Assembly: GCF_011761495.1 (NCBI RefSeq)
Contig: NZ_JAASRU010000007.1
Coordinates: forward strand, 1 to 64,000
DNA: 64,000 bases
Source: Alkalibacillus almallahensis
Lineage (GTDB): Bacteria > Bacillota > Bacilli > Bacillales > Alkalibacillaceae
Direction of reading: 5' to 3'
The notes beneath the pieces are model-generated. The model was not told where the DNA came from. It was given only the letters and a program-made list of their open reading frames with translations, and did not search any database. The translations under genes were made by a program, and so were the position numbers. Each line of letters starts with the position of its first letter. Positions within the stretch are counted from its first letter, which is position 1. Shown one piece after another: positions 18,163 through 26,711 of the stretch.

Positions 18163-19878
18163 TTAAGTATCTAGTAGACTTTCGATATTAGATTTAATTC
18201 GTTGATGCCAGAAGAAATTGTCCTCTCGCTCTGTTTGAACTTCGATTACTTCTAATTGGTTAACTGGTTTGTTGATTTGTTCCGTAAGTTCATCATTACT
18301 TTCTACAAACTGATAGGGAATGTCTAAGGATGACACCATATCGCCAATCGGTGCATCAAACGGCGTCCCAAATATCTTTTCAAAATGTTGACCGTGTTGG
18401 TACTGCGGTAGAAAGTTAAAAATACCGCCTCCGTTATTATTAATCACAACAATCCGGAGCGCTAGTTGCTGTTTTTTAGCCATTAATATTGACGTGAAAT
18501 CATGCAATAAGGAAAGGTCGCCAATGAGCAGGGTCACCTGTTCGCCTGAAGCTGCTACACCCATAGCCGACGAGATGACACCATCAATACCATTTGCACC
18601 ACGATTAGCTAATACTCTCACTTGTTTATTCTTAGGTAAGAAAAACGTATCTATGTCGCGAATCGGCATACTGCTACCAACAAAAATTGTTTCACCATCA
18701 GCAACAGAGTCAGCTAACACATGAGCAACTGAACCTTCAGTCAATGATTCATGTGCTATTTCTTTTAAAGTTTGTTGGACGCGTTGATCTAATTCGATCC
18801 ACTGCTTAGTCCATTCAGGATCTTGTTCGATTTCGAACTGACTAGCCTGGTGCACGAATGCTGTGATATCACTATAGATCATTGTTGTTCGAATATTAGA
18901 ATGTTCACGGTAACCTGCCTGTTGATCAACCACCATATGAGTTGATGGAGTCACTTTCGCCATCCACTGGAAATAAGCTTTCGAGATTGGCATAGGTCCA
19001 AATCGAATGACAAAGTCTGGTTCAATTGATTGCTGAAAAGCTTCTTGTTTTAGTAATGCGTCATAAGTTGAAATGATTAACTCGTCTGTTTCTCCCATTT
19101 GCCTCAATCGACTTAATGGATCAGCCAATACAGGAACTTGCCACTGACGAGCTAGTTCTAACACCGCTTTCGCTTCTTGATCACTTGTTAATTCACCGCA
19201 CATGATTAATCCTTTATGTTTGCCTGCTAATTCAGAAGCGAGTAATTCAGATTCATCAACGGATAACTTTTCATGACCACCTACTGCAGAAACATAAGGT
19301 GTCTGAGCTGAACCCCATAAATGATCTAAACTTAGATCAGGTGTTAATGGATCTCGAAACGGAAAATTAAACTGGACCGGCCCTTTACGATTTGAATTGG
19401 CTAACGCAAAAGCGCGACTAGCTTGTCTACGACTATAATCCAGTAATGATGGCGTTGCTTCAGCGACTGCCATATCATGAAAATGTTTAACATAGTCCCC
19501 ATACATTTTGACCTGATCAATCGCTTGGGGCGCACCATTATCTCTTAATTCTTGCGGTCGATCAGCTGTTAACACAATTAATGGCACGCGACTATAATAG
19601 GCTTCAACAATAGCTGGATAATAGTTAGCAGCAGCCGTCCCCGAAGTACAAACCAACGCAACAGGTTTTTGAGTTGCTTTGGCAATCCCTAAAGCAAAAA
19701 AGGCTGCTGATCGTTCATCAAAATGAATCCAATCTTGAATGGACGGGTGATGCGCGATAACCATTGATAACGGCGTAGACCGTGAACCAGGTGTAATCAC
19801 GACATGCTCTAATCCATTTTGATATAATTCATCTACGAAATATGAGACATAATACGTATTATTCCCCATGGTCGTCAT
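18163..19878 (-). CDS. menD: SEPHCHC synthase (MenD)
   Basis: Thiamine-diphosphate enzyme of about 571 residues that adds 2-oxoglutarate to isochorismate. VITPGSRSTPL and HFDERSAAFFALG lie in the N-terminal Pyr domain. The C-terminal PP domain carries GDLSLLHD ... NNNGGGIFNFLP, the ThDP/metal motif. The start chosen is the ATG at 19878 (MTTMGNN), 8 bases after GGGAGGT. A GTG lies directly before it, and the track-length start at 19899 is upstream of the ribosome-binding site. It overlaps the end of menF by 20 bases, pointing to translational coupling. Confidence 0.96.
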   Translation of the reverse strand: MTTMGNNTYYVSYFVDELYQNGLEHVVITPGSRSTPLSMVIAHHPSIQDWIHFDERSAAFFALGIAKATQKPVALVCTSGTAAANYYPAIVEAYYSRVPLIVLTADRPQELRDNGAPQAIDQVKMYGDYVKHFHDMAVAEATPSLLDYSRRQASRAFALANSNRKGPVQFNFPFRDPLTPDLSLDHLWGSAQTPYVSAVGGHEKLSVDESELLASELAGKHKGLIMCGELTSDQEAKAVLELARQWQVPVLADPLSRLRQMGETDELIISTYDALLKQEAFQQSIEPDFVIRFGPMPISKAYFQWMAKVTPSTHMVVDQQAGYREHSNIRTTMIYSDITAFVHQASQFEIEQDPEWTKQWIELDQRVQQTLKEIAHESLTEGSVAHVLADSVADGETIFVGSSMPIRDIDTFFLPKNKQVRVLANRGANGIDGVISSAMGVAASGEQVTLLIGDLSLLHDFTSILMAKKQQLALRIVVINNNGGGIFNFLPQYQHGQHFEKIFGTPFDAPIGDMVSSLDIPYQFVESNDELTEQINKPVNQLEVIEVQTEREDNFFWHQRIKSNIESLLDT

Positions 19879-21262
19879 CACGGTTACCTCCCAACGCATT
19901 CAACATAGGCGTTAACTTCAAGTTTGTTTCGTCGTATTCTGCTTTAGCATCAGAATCAGCGACAATACCACATCCAGCAAACAATTTAATCCGGTTGTCA
20001 GAAATCAATCCAGATCGAATGGCCACTGCAAATTCACCATTTAATGATTGATCGAACCAGCCAATTGGAGCGGCATACCAACCACGCTCAATGGGTTCAT
20101 GCGTCTTAATAAAGTTCATCGCGTCCTGACGTGGTTCTCCTCCTAAAGCTGGAGTAGGATGCAATTGTTTTAATGTATCAAACAGTGTAACTCCTGATTT
20201 TAATTGACCTTGGACAGGCGTATATAAATGTTGAACATTCGTTAAAGGATATATTTGCGGTTCATTCGGAATATCTAAATGAGTACATATTGGCTGTACA
20301 GCTTCACGAATCATATCGACTACATAACGATGTTCTTCTAAGTTCTTTTCGTCATTTAATAATCGCCATGCTAATAAATCATCTACATCCATCGTCTCAC
20401 CACGACTCATCGTTCCAGCTAGACAAGCCGAATACATCACATGGTTTGTTACTGAGACCAATCGTTCAGGGCTAGCACCGATAAACGCGTCTTCTCCTTG
20501 TTCCATAACAAACACATAACTATACTGTTGTTGATTAGTAAGCGCAGATATTAAATCTTTTGTTGGAATCGTGCGATCAAATACCGCTTCAACCTCTCGT
20601 GCTAATACAACCTTCTCGAGATTGGTTGCGCTGATTTCTTCAATCGCATGTGCGATCATTGACGACCACTGATCAAAGCTCAATTGATCTTGAACCTCTA
20701 CAAGTGAGCGAGTCTTTTGAACAAACGGCTCCGCTTCATAAATCGCCTGAGTCTCTTGTTCAATTTGATTCAATAATGCTTCAACAGAATCATCAGGTGA
20801 CACTTCTAAATGATGGGTTAAGAAATAGTCACCTTGTTTCACGGTCAGCATTTGTTTAGCTAGGACAAAATTGTTTTCAGGAAAAGCTTCCCATTCATCT
20901 TGATGTGGTGTATCAAAAAATGAAAAACCTCCGAAAAAAACAGGTCCTATTCCTTCTATATCAAAGTCATGTAAGACGTTGATGTCCTCTTTCAAATGAT
21001 TCAACTGATCTTCTATTGCCGTAAATCGGTCATCCGATGAATTGACATATAATTCTTTAAAAGTCCCTAAGCCCACAAATGTTAGGTCACCTGTAGCATT
21101 TGACCAATAGAAACGTTCGCCTTTTAAATGATCAAAATAGGCAAACAGATTGATTGGATCAATAGGACTAACCTTTTGTACAATTGAAATGTATTGTGTT
21201 TGTTCAATCTGTTCTATTTGATTCAATTGTGCTTCTAATGAAACACGATCTGTTTTAATCAT
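19859..21262 (-). CDS. menF: Isochorismate synthase
   Basis: Chorismate-utilising enzyme of about 467 residues, first committed step of menaquinone synthesis. C-terminal motifs include KVVLAREVE, FIGASPERLVS, LAGTMSRG, LHPTPALGGEPR and GWYAAPIGWFD, with the late GCGIVADSDAKAEYDE. I start at the ATG at 21262 (MIKTDRVSLE), which follows TTGGAGGCAACGTTT. The 28 upstream codons in frame lie over the promoter. First gene of the men operon and divergent from menA. The sequence alone does not exclude a siderophore-type role, but context does. Confidence 0.95.
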   Translation of the reverse strand: MIKTDRVSLEAQLNQIEQIEQTQYISIVQKVSPIDPINLFAYFDHLKGERFYWSNATGDLTFVGLGTFKELYVNSSDDRFTAIEDQLNHLKEDINVLHDFDIEGIGPVFFGGFSFFDTPHQDEWEAFPENNFVLAKQMLTVKQGDYFLTHHLEVSPDDSVEALLNQIEQETQAIYEAEPFVQKTRSLVEVQDQLSFDQWSSMIAHAIEEISATNLEKVVLAREVEAVFDRTIPTKDLISALTNQQQYSYVFVMEQGEDAFIGASPERLVSVTNHVMYSACLAGTMSRGETMDVDDLLAWRLLNDEKNLEEHRYVVDMIREAVQPICTHLDIPNEPQIYPLTNVQHLYTPVQGQLKSGVTLFDTLKQLHPTPALGGEPRQDAMNFIKTHEPIERGWYAAPIGWFDQSLNGEFAVAIRSGLISDNRIKLFAGCGIVADSDAKAEYDETNLKLTPMLNALGGNRDDDHGE

Positions 21263-21317
21263 AAACGTTGCCTCCAATAGTATTACAACCAGCATGTCGA
21301 ACACATGCCTACAGACT

Positions 21318-21396
21318 ATTTTATGACTTTTTTTTGAAAACGACAAGAATTACACTATACAAGCTGATTGACACAGGCATGTCGTTTATCTAAACT
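21318..21396. promoter_or_regulatory. Divergent menF / menA promoters
   Basis: For menF (minus): TTGTCG (21341-21346), 17 bp, TAAAAT (21318-21323). For menA (plus): TTGACA (21368-21373), 17 bp, TAAACT (21391-21396). CATGCCT (21304-21310) and AGGCATG (21376-21382) form a separated inverted repeat flanking the menF promoter. Confidence 0.65.
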
Positions 21397-21432
21397 TATT
21401 TTAGTATGTTGTAAAAAAGAGAGGGAGAAACC

Positions 21433-22374
21433 ATGACACAACAACAATCTGTTCAAGATGCACTTGGGGAAAGATCAGGCTTTCAAATATGGTGGCGTAT
21501 GCTACGACCTCACACGTTAACGGCTTCATTTGTACCTGTTTGGATTGGTACAGCAGCAGCTAGTATGGATACATCCATACACATTGGGTTGTTTTTAGCC
21601 ATGTTAATTGCTTCAATGTTAATTCAAGCTGCAACCAATATGTTTAATGAATATTATGATTTCGTTAAAGGCTTAGATACAGAAGAATCAGTCGGAATCG
21701 GTGGCACGATCGTAAGAGATGGCATTCCACCATCACAGGTTAGGAATTTGGCCTTTATATTTTACGGAATAGCTATTCTTTTAGGGGTTTATATTTGTAT
21801 GGAAACAACGTTTTGGATCGCTGTCATTGGAATTGTTTCCATGTTATTCGGCTATTTATATACAGGTGGTCCATATCCAATTGCTTACACGCCATTCGGT
21901 GAATTATTCTCAGGATTTTTTATGGGTACCGTGATTATTGGTATTAGTTTCTTTATTCAAACAGGCCATGTTACCTCAGAAATTGTCTGGTTATCCATTC
22001 CTGCAGCCATACTTATTGGAGCGATTATGTTATCAAATAATATTCGTGATTTAGAAGGCGATCAAGAAAATGGGCGGAAAACAATCGCTATTTTAGTTGG
22101 ACGTTATAAAGCGATTCGTGTCTTAGCATTATTTTTCCTAACCGCACTCATTTTACCTGTTATCTTTATTAGTCTAGGAATGATGCCGATTTGGGGATTA
22201 TTAACTTGGTTAAGCGGAATCAAAGCTTATAAAGCTTATCAGACGTTCAAACAAAACAACACACCACTTGAAATGATGCCAGCGATGAAATTCACGGCAC
22301 AAACAAACACGATTTTTGGTATTCTCTTCGGTCTTAGTTTTGTTCTAGAACATCTCACAAATTGGCTAATATAA
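21433..22374 (+). CDS. menA: 1,4-Dihydroxy-2-naphthoate polyprenyltransferase
   Basis: UbiA-family membrane enzyme of 313 residues that prenylates DHNA to demethylmenaquinone. The two aspartate-rich motifs are NMFNEYYDFVKGLD and NNIRDLEGD. About eight to nine hydrophobic segments follow the N-terminal RMLRPHTLTAS stretch. The ATG follows GAGAGGGAGAAACC. It is the first gene of a plus-strand run (menA, thioesterase, yteA-like, yugO), divergent from the menF operon. Confidence 0.95.
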   Translation: MTQQQSVQDALGERSGFQIWWRMLRPHTLTASFVPVWIGTAAASMDTSIHIGLFLAMLIASMLIQAATNMFNEYYDFVKGLDTEESVGIGGTIVRDGIPPSQVRNLAFIFYGIAILLGVYICMETTFWIAVIGIVSMLFGYLYTGGPYPIAYTPFGELFSGFFMGTVIIGISFFIQTGHVTSEIVWLSIPAAILIGAIMLSNNIRDLEGDQENGRKTIAILVGRYKAIRVLALFFLTALILPVIFISLGMMPIWGLLTWLSGIKAYKAYQTFKQNNTPLEMMPAMKFTAQTNTIFGILFGLSFVLEHLTNWLI

Positions 22375-22423
22375 ACATGTATGTTCAATCTAAAAACGGA
22401 TACCGTAATAAAGGAGGATGACG

Positions 22424-22813
22424 ATGGATCTTCGTCATACATTATTTGAAACGTTACAAATCGACATCCAAGAAGCAGAGCCACAACGCGTCGTTTTAAC
22501 GATGCCTATTAATGAAACCGTGCATCAACCAATGGGCTTTTTACACGGGGGAGCTTCAGTTGCTCTCGCAGAGTCGGCTGCCAGTTACGGAGCTTTCTTA
22601 AATGTTAACCCAGAACGCTACAATGTCTTCGGCCTTGAAATTAATGCCAATCACATTAAGAGTAAGCGTGATGGCATCTTAACAGCCGTCGCTACTCCTA
22701 TTCACATTGGTCGAATGACAATGGTATGGGACATTCAAATGAAAGATGAAAATGATCAGCTTATCTGCACGTCGCGTTGTACGATTGGAGTTGTCGAACG
22801 GTCTAACAAGTGA
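22424..22813 (+). CDS. menI: Hotdog-fold thioesterase, probable DHNA-CoA hydrolase
   Basis: A PaaI/YuxO-type thioesterase of about 129 residues. The active-site helix region is HQPMGFLHGGASVALAES, with the catalytic acid expected at the Glu in LAES. MenI enzymes hydrolyse DHNA-CoA to DHNA, the step between MenB and MenA. Its place directly after menA makes this role likely, though paralogues of this fold act on other thioesters. I chose the ATG at 22424, 6 bases after AAGGAGG; the ATG at 22418 touches the ribosome-binding site. Confidence 0.8.
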   Translation: MDLRHTLFETLQIDIQEAEPQRVVLTMPINETVHQPMGFLHGGASVALAESAASYGAFLNVNPERYNVFGLEINANHIKSKRDGILTAVATPIHIGRMTMVWDIQMKDENDQLICTSRCTIGVVERSNK

Positions 22814-22822
22814 GGTGCGTCT

Positions 22823-23185
22823 ATGTATAATCCAATGTGGGATGAACTTCGGGTTCAACTTACGGAAGAAAAAAATCGACTTGAACAACGGGTAAAAGAA
22901 GCAGAAGATCTTCCTGCTTTAATCGAAGAATCTGTAGGTGAATTAAATTCTGTAGACGATCAACATCCTGGAGACAGCGGTACAGAATTATATGAACGGC
23001 AAAAGGATCTGACCATGTTTCGGCATGCTAAAGAACAGCTCGAAGAAATTGATCATGCATTAAATAAGATGGATGATGGAACTTACGGAATCTGTGAAAA
23101 AACAGGTGAACCTATCCCCTTAGAAAGACTACAAGCTATGCCGACAGCTAGGTATACCATTAAACATTCTCATGACGAATTATAA
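22823..23185 (+). CDS. yteA: TraR/DksA-family protein, YteA type
   Basis: A 120-residue protein with an N-terminal coiled-coil helix pair (residues about 5-85) and a C-terminal DksA-like segment DDGTYGICEKTGEPIPLERLQAMPTARY. In classical DksA this segment is a four-cysteine zinc finger. Here only one cysteine remains (GICEKTG) and the later pair is absent, so zinc binding is unlikely. The spacing and IPLERL motif place it with the Bacillus YteA group, listed as sporulation-associated. The start follows AAGTGAGGTGCGTCT, 9 bases after the thioesterase stop. Confidence 0.8.
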   Translation: MYNPMWDELRVQLTEEKNRLEQRVKEAEDLPALIEESVGELNSVDDQHPGDSGTELYERQKDLTMFRHAKEQLEEIDHALNKMDDGTYGICEKTGEPIPLERLQAMPTARYTIKHSHDEL

Positions 23186-23237
23186 AACGAAGCATAAACG
23201 GATAAAATGGATATGACGTGTGAAAGGAAGTGACAAC

Positions 23238-24242
23238 ATGTTATACCGTTTTGTCCGTTTTTATTTTCATATCCCAATCTTTTTACGTTTATTATTAACC
23301 GTCTTAAGCATCATGCTTTTATTTGGGACGATTATGTATTGGGCAGAGCCAGACGAGTTTACGACATGGTTTGATGGTGTATGGTTTGCTTTTATTACAG
23401 GGGCCACTGTTGGTTACGGAGATTTCGTACCCGAAACAGTCTTAGGTCAACTGCTCACTATTTTACTGATTTTAGCTGGAGGTGGGTTATTAACGTTCTA
23501 TATGGTGACACTTTCAAGTGGTGCCATTAAACGAGAAGATGATTATAAGAAGGGGGAAGTGGCATTTCATGGCGAAGATCATATGATTATTGTTGGGTGG
23601 AACGAGCGGACGCGTCGACTGATTGAATTAATTGAAACACAATACGGGAAACAAACTGATCTTGTTTTAATCGATGAAACTTTAGAAGAAGATCCTGTGA
23701 ATCATACCAATGTTCATTTTATTCACTCTGATCCCACCATTGATGATACTTGGGAAAAAGCTAATCTTCCTAAAGCAGATAAAGTTATTGTGACCGCAGA
23801 TCAAACCAAAATCGAAAAAGAGGCTGACGTCCACACAATCCTTGTTATTCTTACAGTTCGAGGCTTACAACACGACATTCCGATTTTAGGTGAAATATTA
23901 ACCGAAAAACAAAAGCGGAATGCTGAACGAGCAGGCGCGACAGAAGTAATTTGTTCAAATGAAACAACGAGTACTTTGTTCTATCATGAATTAACTGGCA
24001 ATGAATATGTCAAAGCGTTTGATTACGTGATGGCATTGCTGTCACAACAACAATTCATCATCGATTCTGTTTATGATGAATGGATTGATCAATCTATTCT
24101 TGAACTATCTGAGATCACTAAACAAGAGGGGCAATTACTTTTAGGGTTTATCCGTGACAACGAAATCAAAATAAATCCTGACCCAAATGAACGCCTTCAA
24201 GAAGATGATCAAGTCATTATGACGAAAACATTACTGGAGTAA
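23238..24242 (+). CDS. yugO: Two-helix potassium channel with RCK (TrkA-N) domain, YugO type
   Basis: A 334-residue K+ channel subunit. It has a first transmembrane helix (about 14-36), the selectivity filter TVGYGD (57-62) in the pore loop, and a second helix (about 70-92). A cytoplasmic TrkA-N/RCK Rossmann domain begins MIIVGWNERTRRLIELIE, followed by a TrkA-C-like end. In B. subtilis YugO mediates K+ release and electrical signalling in biofilms. The ATG at 23238 follows AAAGGAAGTGACAAC. Its 3' end overlaps the convergent yugN by 12 bases. Confidence 0.92.
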   Translation: MLYRFVRFYFHIPIFLRLLLTVLSIMLLFGTIMYWAEPDEFTTWFDGVWFAFITGATVGYGDFVPETVLGQLLTILLILAGGGLLTFYMVTLSSGAIKREDDYKKGEVAFHGEDHMIIVGWNERTRRLIELIETQYGKQTDLVLIDETLEEDPVNHTNVHFIHSDPTIDDTWEKANLPKADKVIVTADQTKIEKEADVHTILVILTVRGLQHDIPILGEILTEKQKRNAERAGATEVICSNETTSTLFYHELTGNEYVKAFDYVMALLSQQQFIIDSVYDEWIDQSILELSEITKQEGQLLLGFIRDNEIKINPDPNERLQEDDQVIMTKTLLE

Positions 24243-24638
24243 TACTTTCTCTACTTCTTGTATAACAGTCTCTGCTTGTTCTATATAGGTTTCATCAATG
24301 TCAGCATCTGGCTCTTCTGGTGACTGAAATTGATTAAAGCTCCCTTGGATATTACCTGATATGCCTTGTTGATCAGTGCCTGCTTCAAATCGATGAACTA
24401 AAACAAATGGCGAGCCAATACGTACGTGTGCGTCTTTCTCGCCTATCGTTCCTATTTCTGTAGTGACGGGAATGCGGAGAAAAGCGTATCCCTCATCTGT
24501 TTGTTCTAGTTTATGATCAAAGTAAGCATGATCGTACTCCCAACTACCTCCGACACTAAAGGCAAAACGGTTTAAAATCGCTTCTAAATCTTCAAAAGGA
24601 TAAGCTTGATTTTCGATACCTGACTGAATCTGTTCCAT
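24231..24638 (-). CDS. yugN: YugN-like protein
   Basis: A 135-residue soluble protein of the YugN-like family (function unknown). Typical features are GGSWEYDHAYFDHK and FLRIPV..EIG in the first half and an acidic tail with a predicted helix ending VIQEVEKVLLQ. In B. subtilis it neighbours yugO, and the pairing is kept here, convergent with a 12-base 3' overlap. A role related to the channel is possible but unproven. The ATG at 24638 follows TTAGAGGTGATTAT. Confidence 0.85.
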   Translation of the reverse strand: MEQIQSGIENQAYPFEDLEAILNRFAFSVGGSWEYDHAYFDHKLEQTDEGYAFLRIPVTTEIGTIGEKDAHVRIGSPFVLVHRFEAGTDQQGISGNIQGSFNQFQSPEEPDADIDETYIEQAETVIQEVEKVLLQ

Positions 24639-24719
24639 ATAATCACCTCTAACAATTTTTAATCACTCGTAGTATGACCGGATTATTCGTTTTCATAAGT
24701 GAGGATTAAAAACAAAAAA

Positions 24720-24744
24720 ACGTCGGCCTTTAAAAGACCGACGT
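24720..24744 (-). terminator. Terminator of yugJ
   Basis: ACGTCGG / CCGACGT hairpin with extra internal pairing, followed on the minus strand by a T-run. Confidence 0.8.
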
Positions 24745-24753
24745 TTCCTTGTT

Positions 24754-25917
24754 TTATAGAGAATGACGTAAGATTTGACGAACGTCTTCATCATATAATG
24801 CATTAAAGTTACCAAATGGCCCTCGTTTCATCGCACGATCAACCATTAATTCTAAATTCTTGTCATCAATGTCATATTCCGCTAAGCGAGTCGGTGCACC
24901 TAAGGAACTCCAGAACTCACGTAAACGATCAATTCCTTGTAACGCTGTTTCTTCATCAGACTTGCCTGTTGGATCAACGCCAAATACTCTAACAGCTAAT
25001 TGTTTAAAACGCTCTGGATTCACTGATAAATTATGCTTCATCCAGTTAGGGAATAAGATCGATAAACCACCAGCATGCGGAATATCATAAACTGCTGATA
25101 CAGCATGTTCAATATTGTGTGTTGCCCAATCACCTTTATAACCTGTTTGTAAAATACCGTTAAATGCCATTGTACCTGCATACATGATTGTTTCACGGTA
25201 CTCGTATGATTCAAGGTTATTGATTAATTTAGGAGCCGTTTCAATAATTGACTTCAAGATCCCTTCAGCCATACGATCTTGAACAGGTGCATTCGTCGGT
25301 TGATGGAAATACTGCTCTAACACATGACTCATCATATCAACTATGCCGTATACCGTATGATTTTTCGGTACAGAATACGTATTAACTGGGTCTAGAATGG
25401 AGAATAATGGGTATGATAACGGTGAACCCCATCCGTATTTTTCATTTGTTTCCCAGTTCGTAATAACCGCACCAGCGTTCATCTCAGAACCTGTTGCTGC
25501 TAACGTAAGGATCGTACCTAATGGTAAAGCGTCTTCAGGTGTAGCTTGTTTGGTAACGAGATCCCAAGCATCACCATCATATTTAGCTGCTGAAGCAATT
25601 GTCTTCGAACAGTCAATAACACTTCCGCCACCAATTGCTAAGATGAAGTCAATATCTTCTTGCTTACATAAATCTGCGCCTTCATTAACAGTCGTTAAAC
25701 GAGGGTTTGGATCAATGCCACTTAATTCAAACGTTTCATAACCGTTGTCTGATAACTTTTTCATAACATTCGTATAGATTCCGTTGCGCTTAATGCTTCC
25801 GCCACCGTATGTGACAAGAATGCGTTTAACACCTTCTGGGATTAAGAATGGTAATTGCTCTGTTTGGCCACGACCAAATACTAATTTCGTTGGATTGTAA
25901 AATGTAAAATTCTCCAT
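24754..25917 (-). CDS. yugJ: Iron-containing alcohol dehydrogenase, YugJ type
   Basis: Group III (Fe-dependent) NAD(P)-linked alcohol dehydrogenase of 387 residues, the same length as B. subtilis YugJ. It has the GGGS coenzyme motif ([15 protein letters not shown]) and the metal-binding residues in [14 protein letters not shown] and [16 protein letters not shown]. Such enzymes reduce aldehydes such as butanal; the real substrate is not readable. The ATG at 25917 follows GAAAGGAGTATTGAT. It appears monocistronic. Confidence 0.9.
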   Translation of the reverse strand: MENFTFYNPTKLVFGRGQTEQLPFLIPEGVKRILVTYGGGSIKRNGIYTNVMKKLSDNGYETFELSGIDPNPRLTTVNEGADLCKQEDIDFILAIGGGSVIDCSKTIASAAKYDGDAWDLVTKQATPEDALPLGTILTLAATGSEMNAGAVITNWETNEKYGWGSPLSYPLFSILDPVNTYSVPKNHTVYGIVDMMSHVLEQYFHQPTNAPVQDRMAEGILKSIIETAPKLINNLESYEYRETIMYAGTMAFNGILQTGYKGDWATHNIEHAVSAVYDIPHAGGLSILFPNWMKHNLSVNPERFKQLAVRVFGVDPTGKSDEETALQGIDRLREFWSSLGAPTRLAEYDIDDKNLELMVDRAMKRGPFGNFNALYDEDVRQILRHSL

Positions 25918-26013
25918 ATCAATACTCCTTTCAATGTCTCTAATTATTTATTATGTCGTAATAATCCTTCAGACGCAAAAGATATACTTTAATTAAAAAG
26001 CCTACGATTAAAT

Positions 26014-26040
26014 AAAACCTCCAACTAATTGGAGGTTTAC
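26014..26040 (-). terminator. Terminator of yugI
   Basis: AAACCTCCAA / TTGGAGGTTT hairpin immediately after the yugI stop, followed by T residues on the minus strand. Confidence 0.7.
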
Positions 26041-26044
26041 TTCT

Positions 26045-26425
26045 CTAATGACGATAGGTTTGTTCACGATCCTTCGATTGTTCAATCCATTCATTAAGCT
26101 TGTCTTTTAAAATATTGAACCCATTTTCGTCTTGATTATGTTGCATATCACGAATTTGTTCTGCTCTTGTCTTAGCATGAATTGGCCGTGATTGTGTCGC
26201 ACGAATTGAAAGCGAAAACTTCCCTTCTGAAGGTTCCGCATCAACGACTTTGACCTGAATAACTTCACCCACAGACACATAGTCATGCACATCTTTCACA
26301 TAACCATGTGTAATCTCAGAAATATGAACGAGTCCTTGTCTATCATCATCAATTTTTACAAAGGCACCATAAGGTTGAATTCCTGTCACTTCACCTTTAA
26401 TGATATCTCCTTCTTGTACATTCAT
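26045..26425 (-). CDS. yugI: S1-domain RNA-binding protein, general stress protein 13 (YugI)
   Basis: A 126-residue protein made mainly of one S1/OB-fold domain (residues about 3-73: GDIIKGEVTGIQPYGAFVKID ... GLVHISEI ... GEVIQVKVVDA ... FSLSIRA), then a polar tail. GSP13-type proteins associate with ribosomes in Bacillus and are stress induced. I use the ATG at 26425 (MNVQEGD), 9 bases after AGGAG, rather than the TTG at 26434. A sigma-A-like TTGAAT-18-TAAGAT lies upstream on the minus strand. I see no clear sigma-B site. Confidence 0.9.
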   Translation of the reverse strand: MNVQEGDIIKGEVTGIQPYGAFVKIDDDRQGLVHISEITHGYVKDVHDYVSVGEVIQVKVVDAEPSEGKFSLSIRATQSRPIHAKTRAEQIRDMQHNQDENGFNILKDKLNEWIEQSKDREQTYRH

Positions 26426-26629
26426 GATCGACAACTCCTAAAGCTTTTCTATATCTTCCACTTTTTATCTTAACATAATCACAAACCCCCATTCAAAAAT
26501 GCCTGACGCCGATGATTCAGAATAAATAACAAATTTCCACAAAAAATTAAAAAAATTTATAAAATCATGTTTAATATTTTTCAAAACGGTTATAACTATT
26601 AATGTAATACTTTCTCGTATTCCCCCTTT

Positions 26630-26660
26630 GACAAAGCGATTAATCGCTTTGTCTTTTTTT
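26630..26660 (+). terminator. Plus-strand terminator in the patB leader region
   Basis: GACAAAGCGATT / AATCGCTTTGTC (26630-26652) followed by eight T (26653-26660). No plus-strand gene lies upstream, since yugI points the other way. The hairpin must therefore end a short leader or small RNA begun between about 26560 and 26600, just before patB. Confidence 0.8.
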
Positions 26661-26711
26661 TGCTTTTGAACAAGAATTCGGTGTAAGATAATGATTGAGG
26701 AGGGATTTAGA

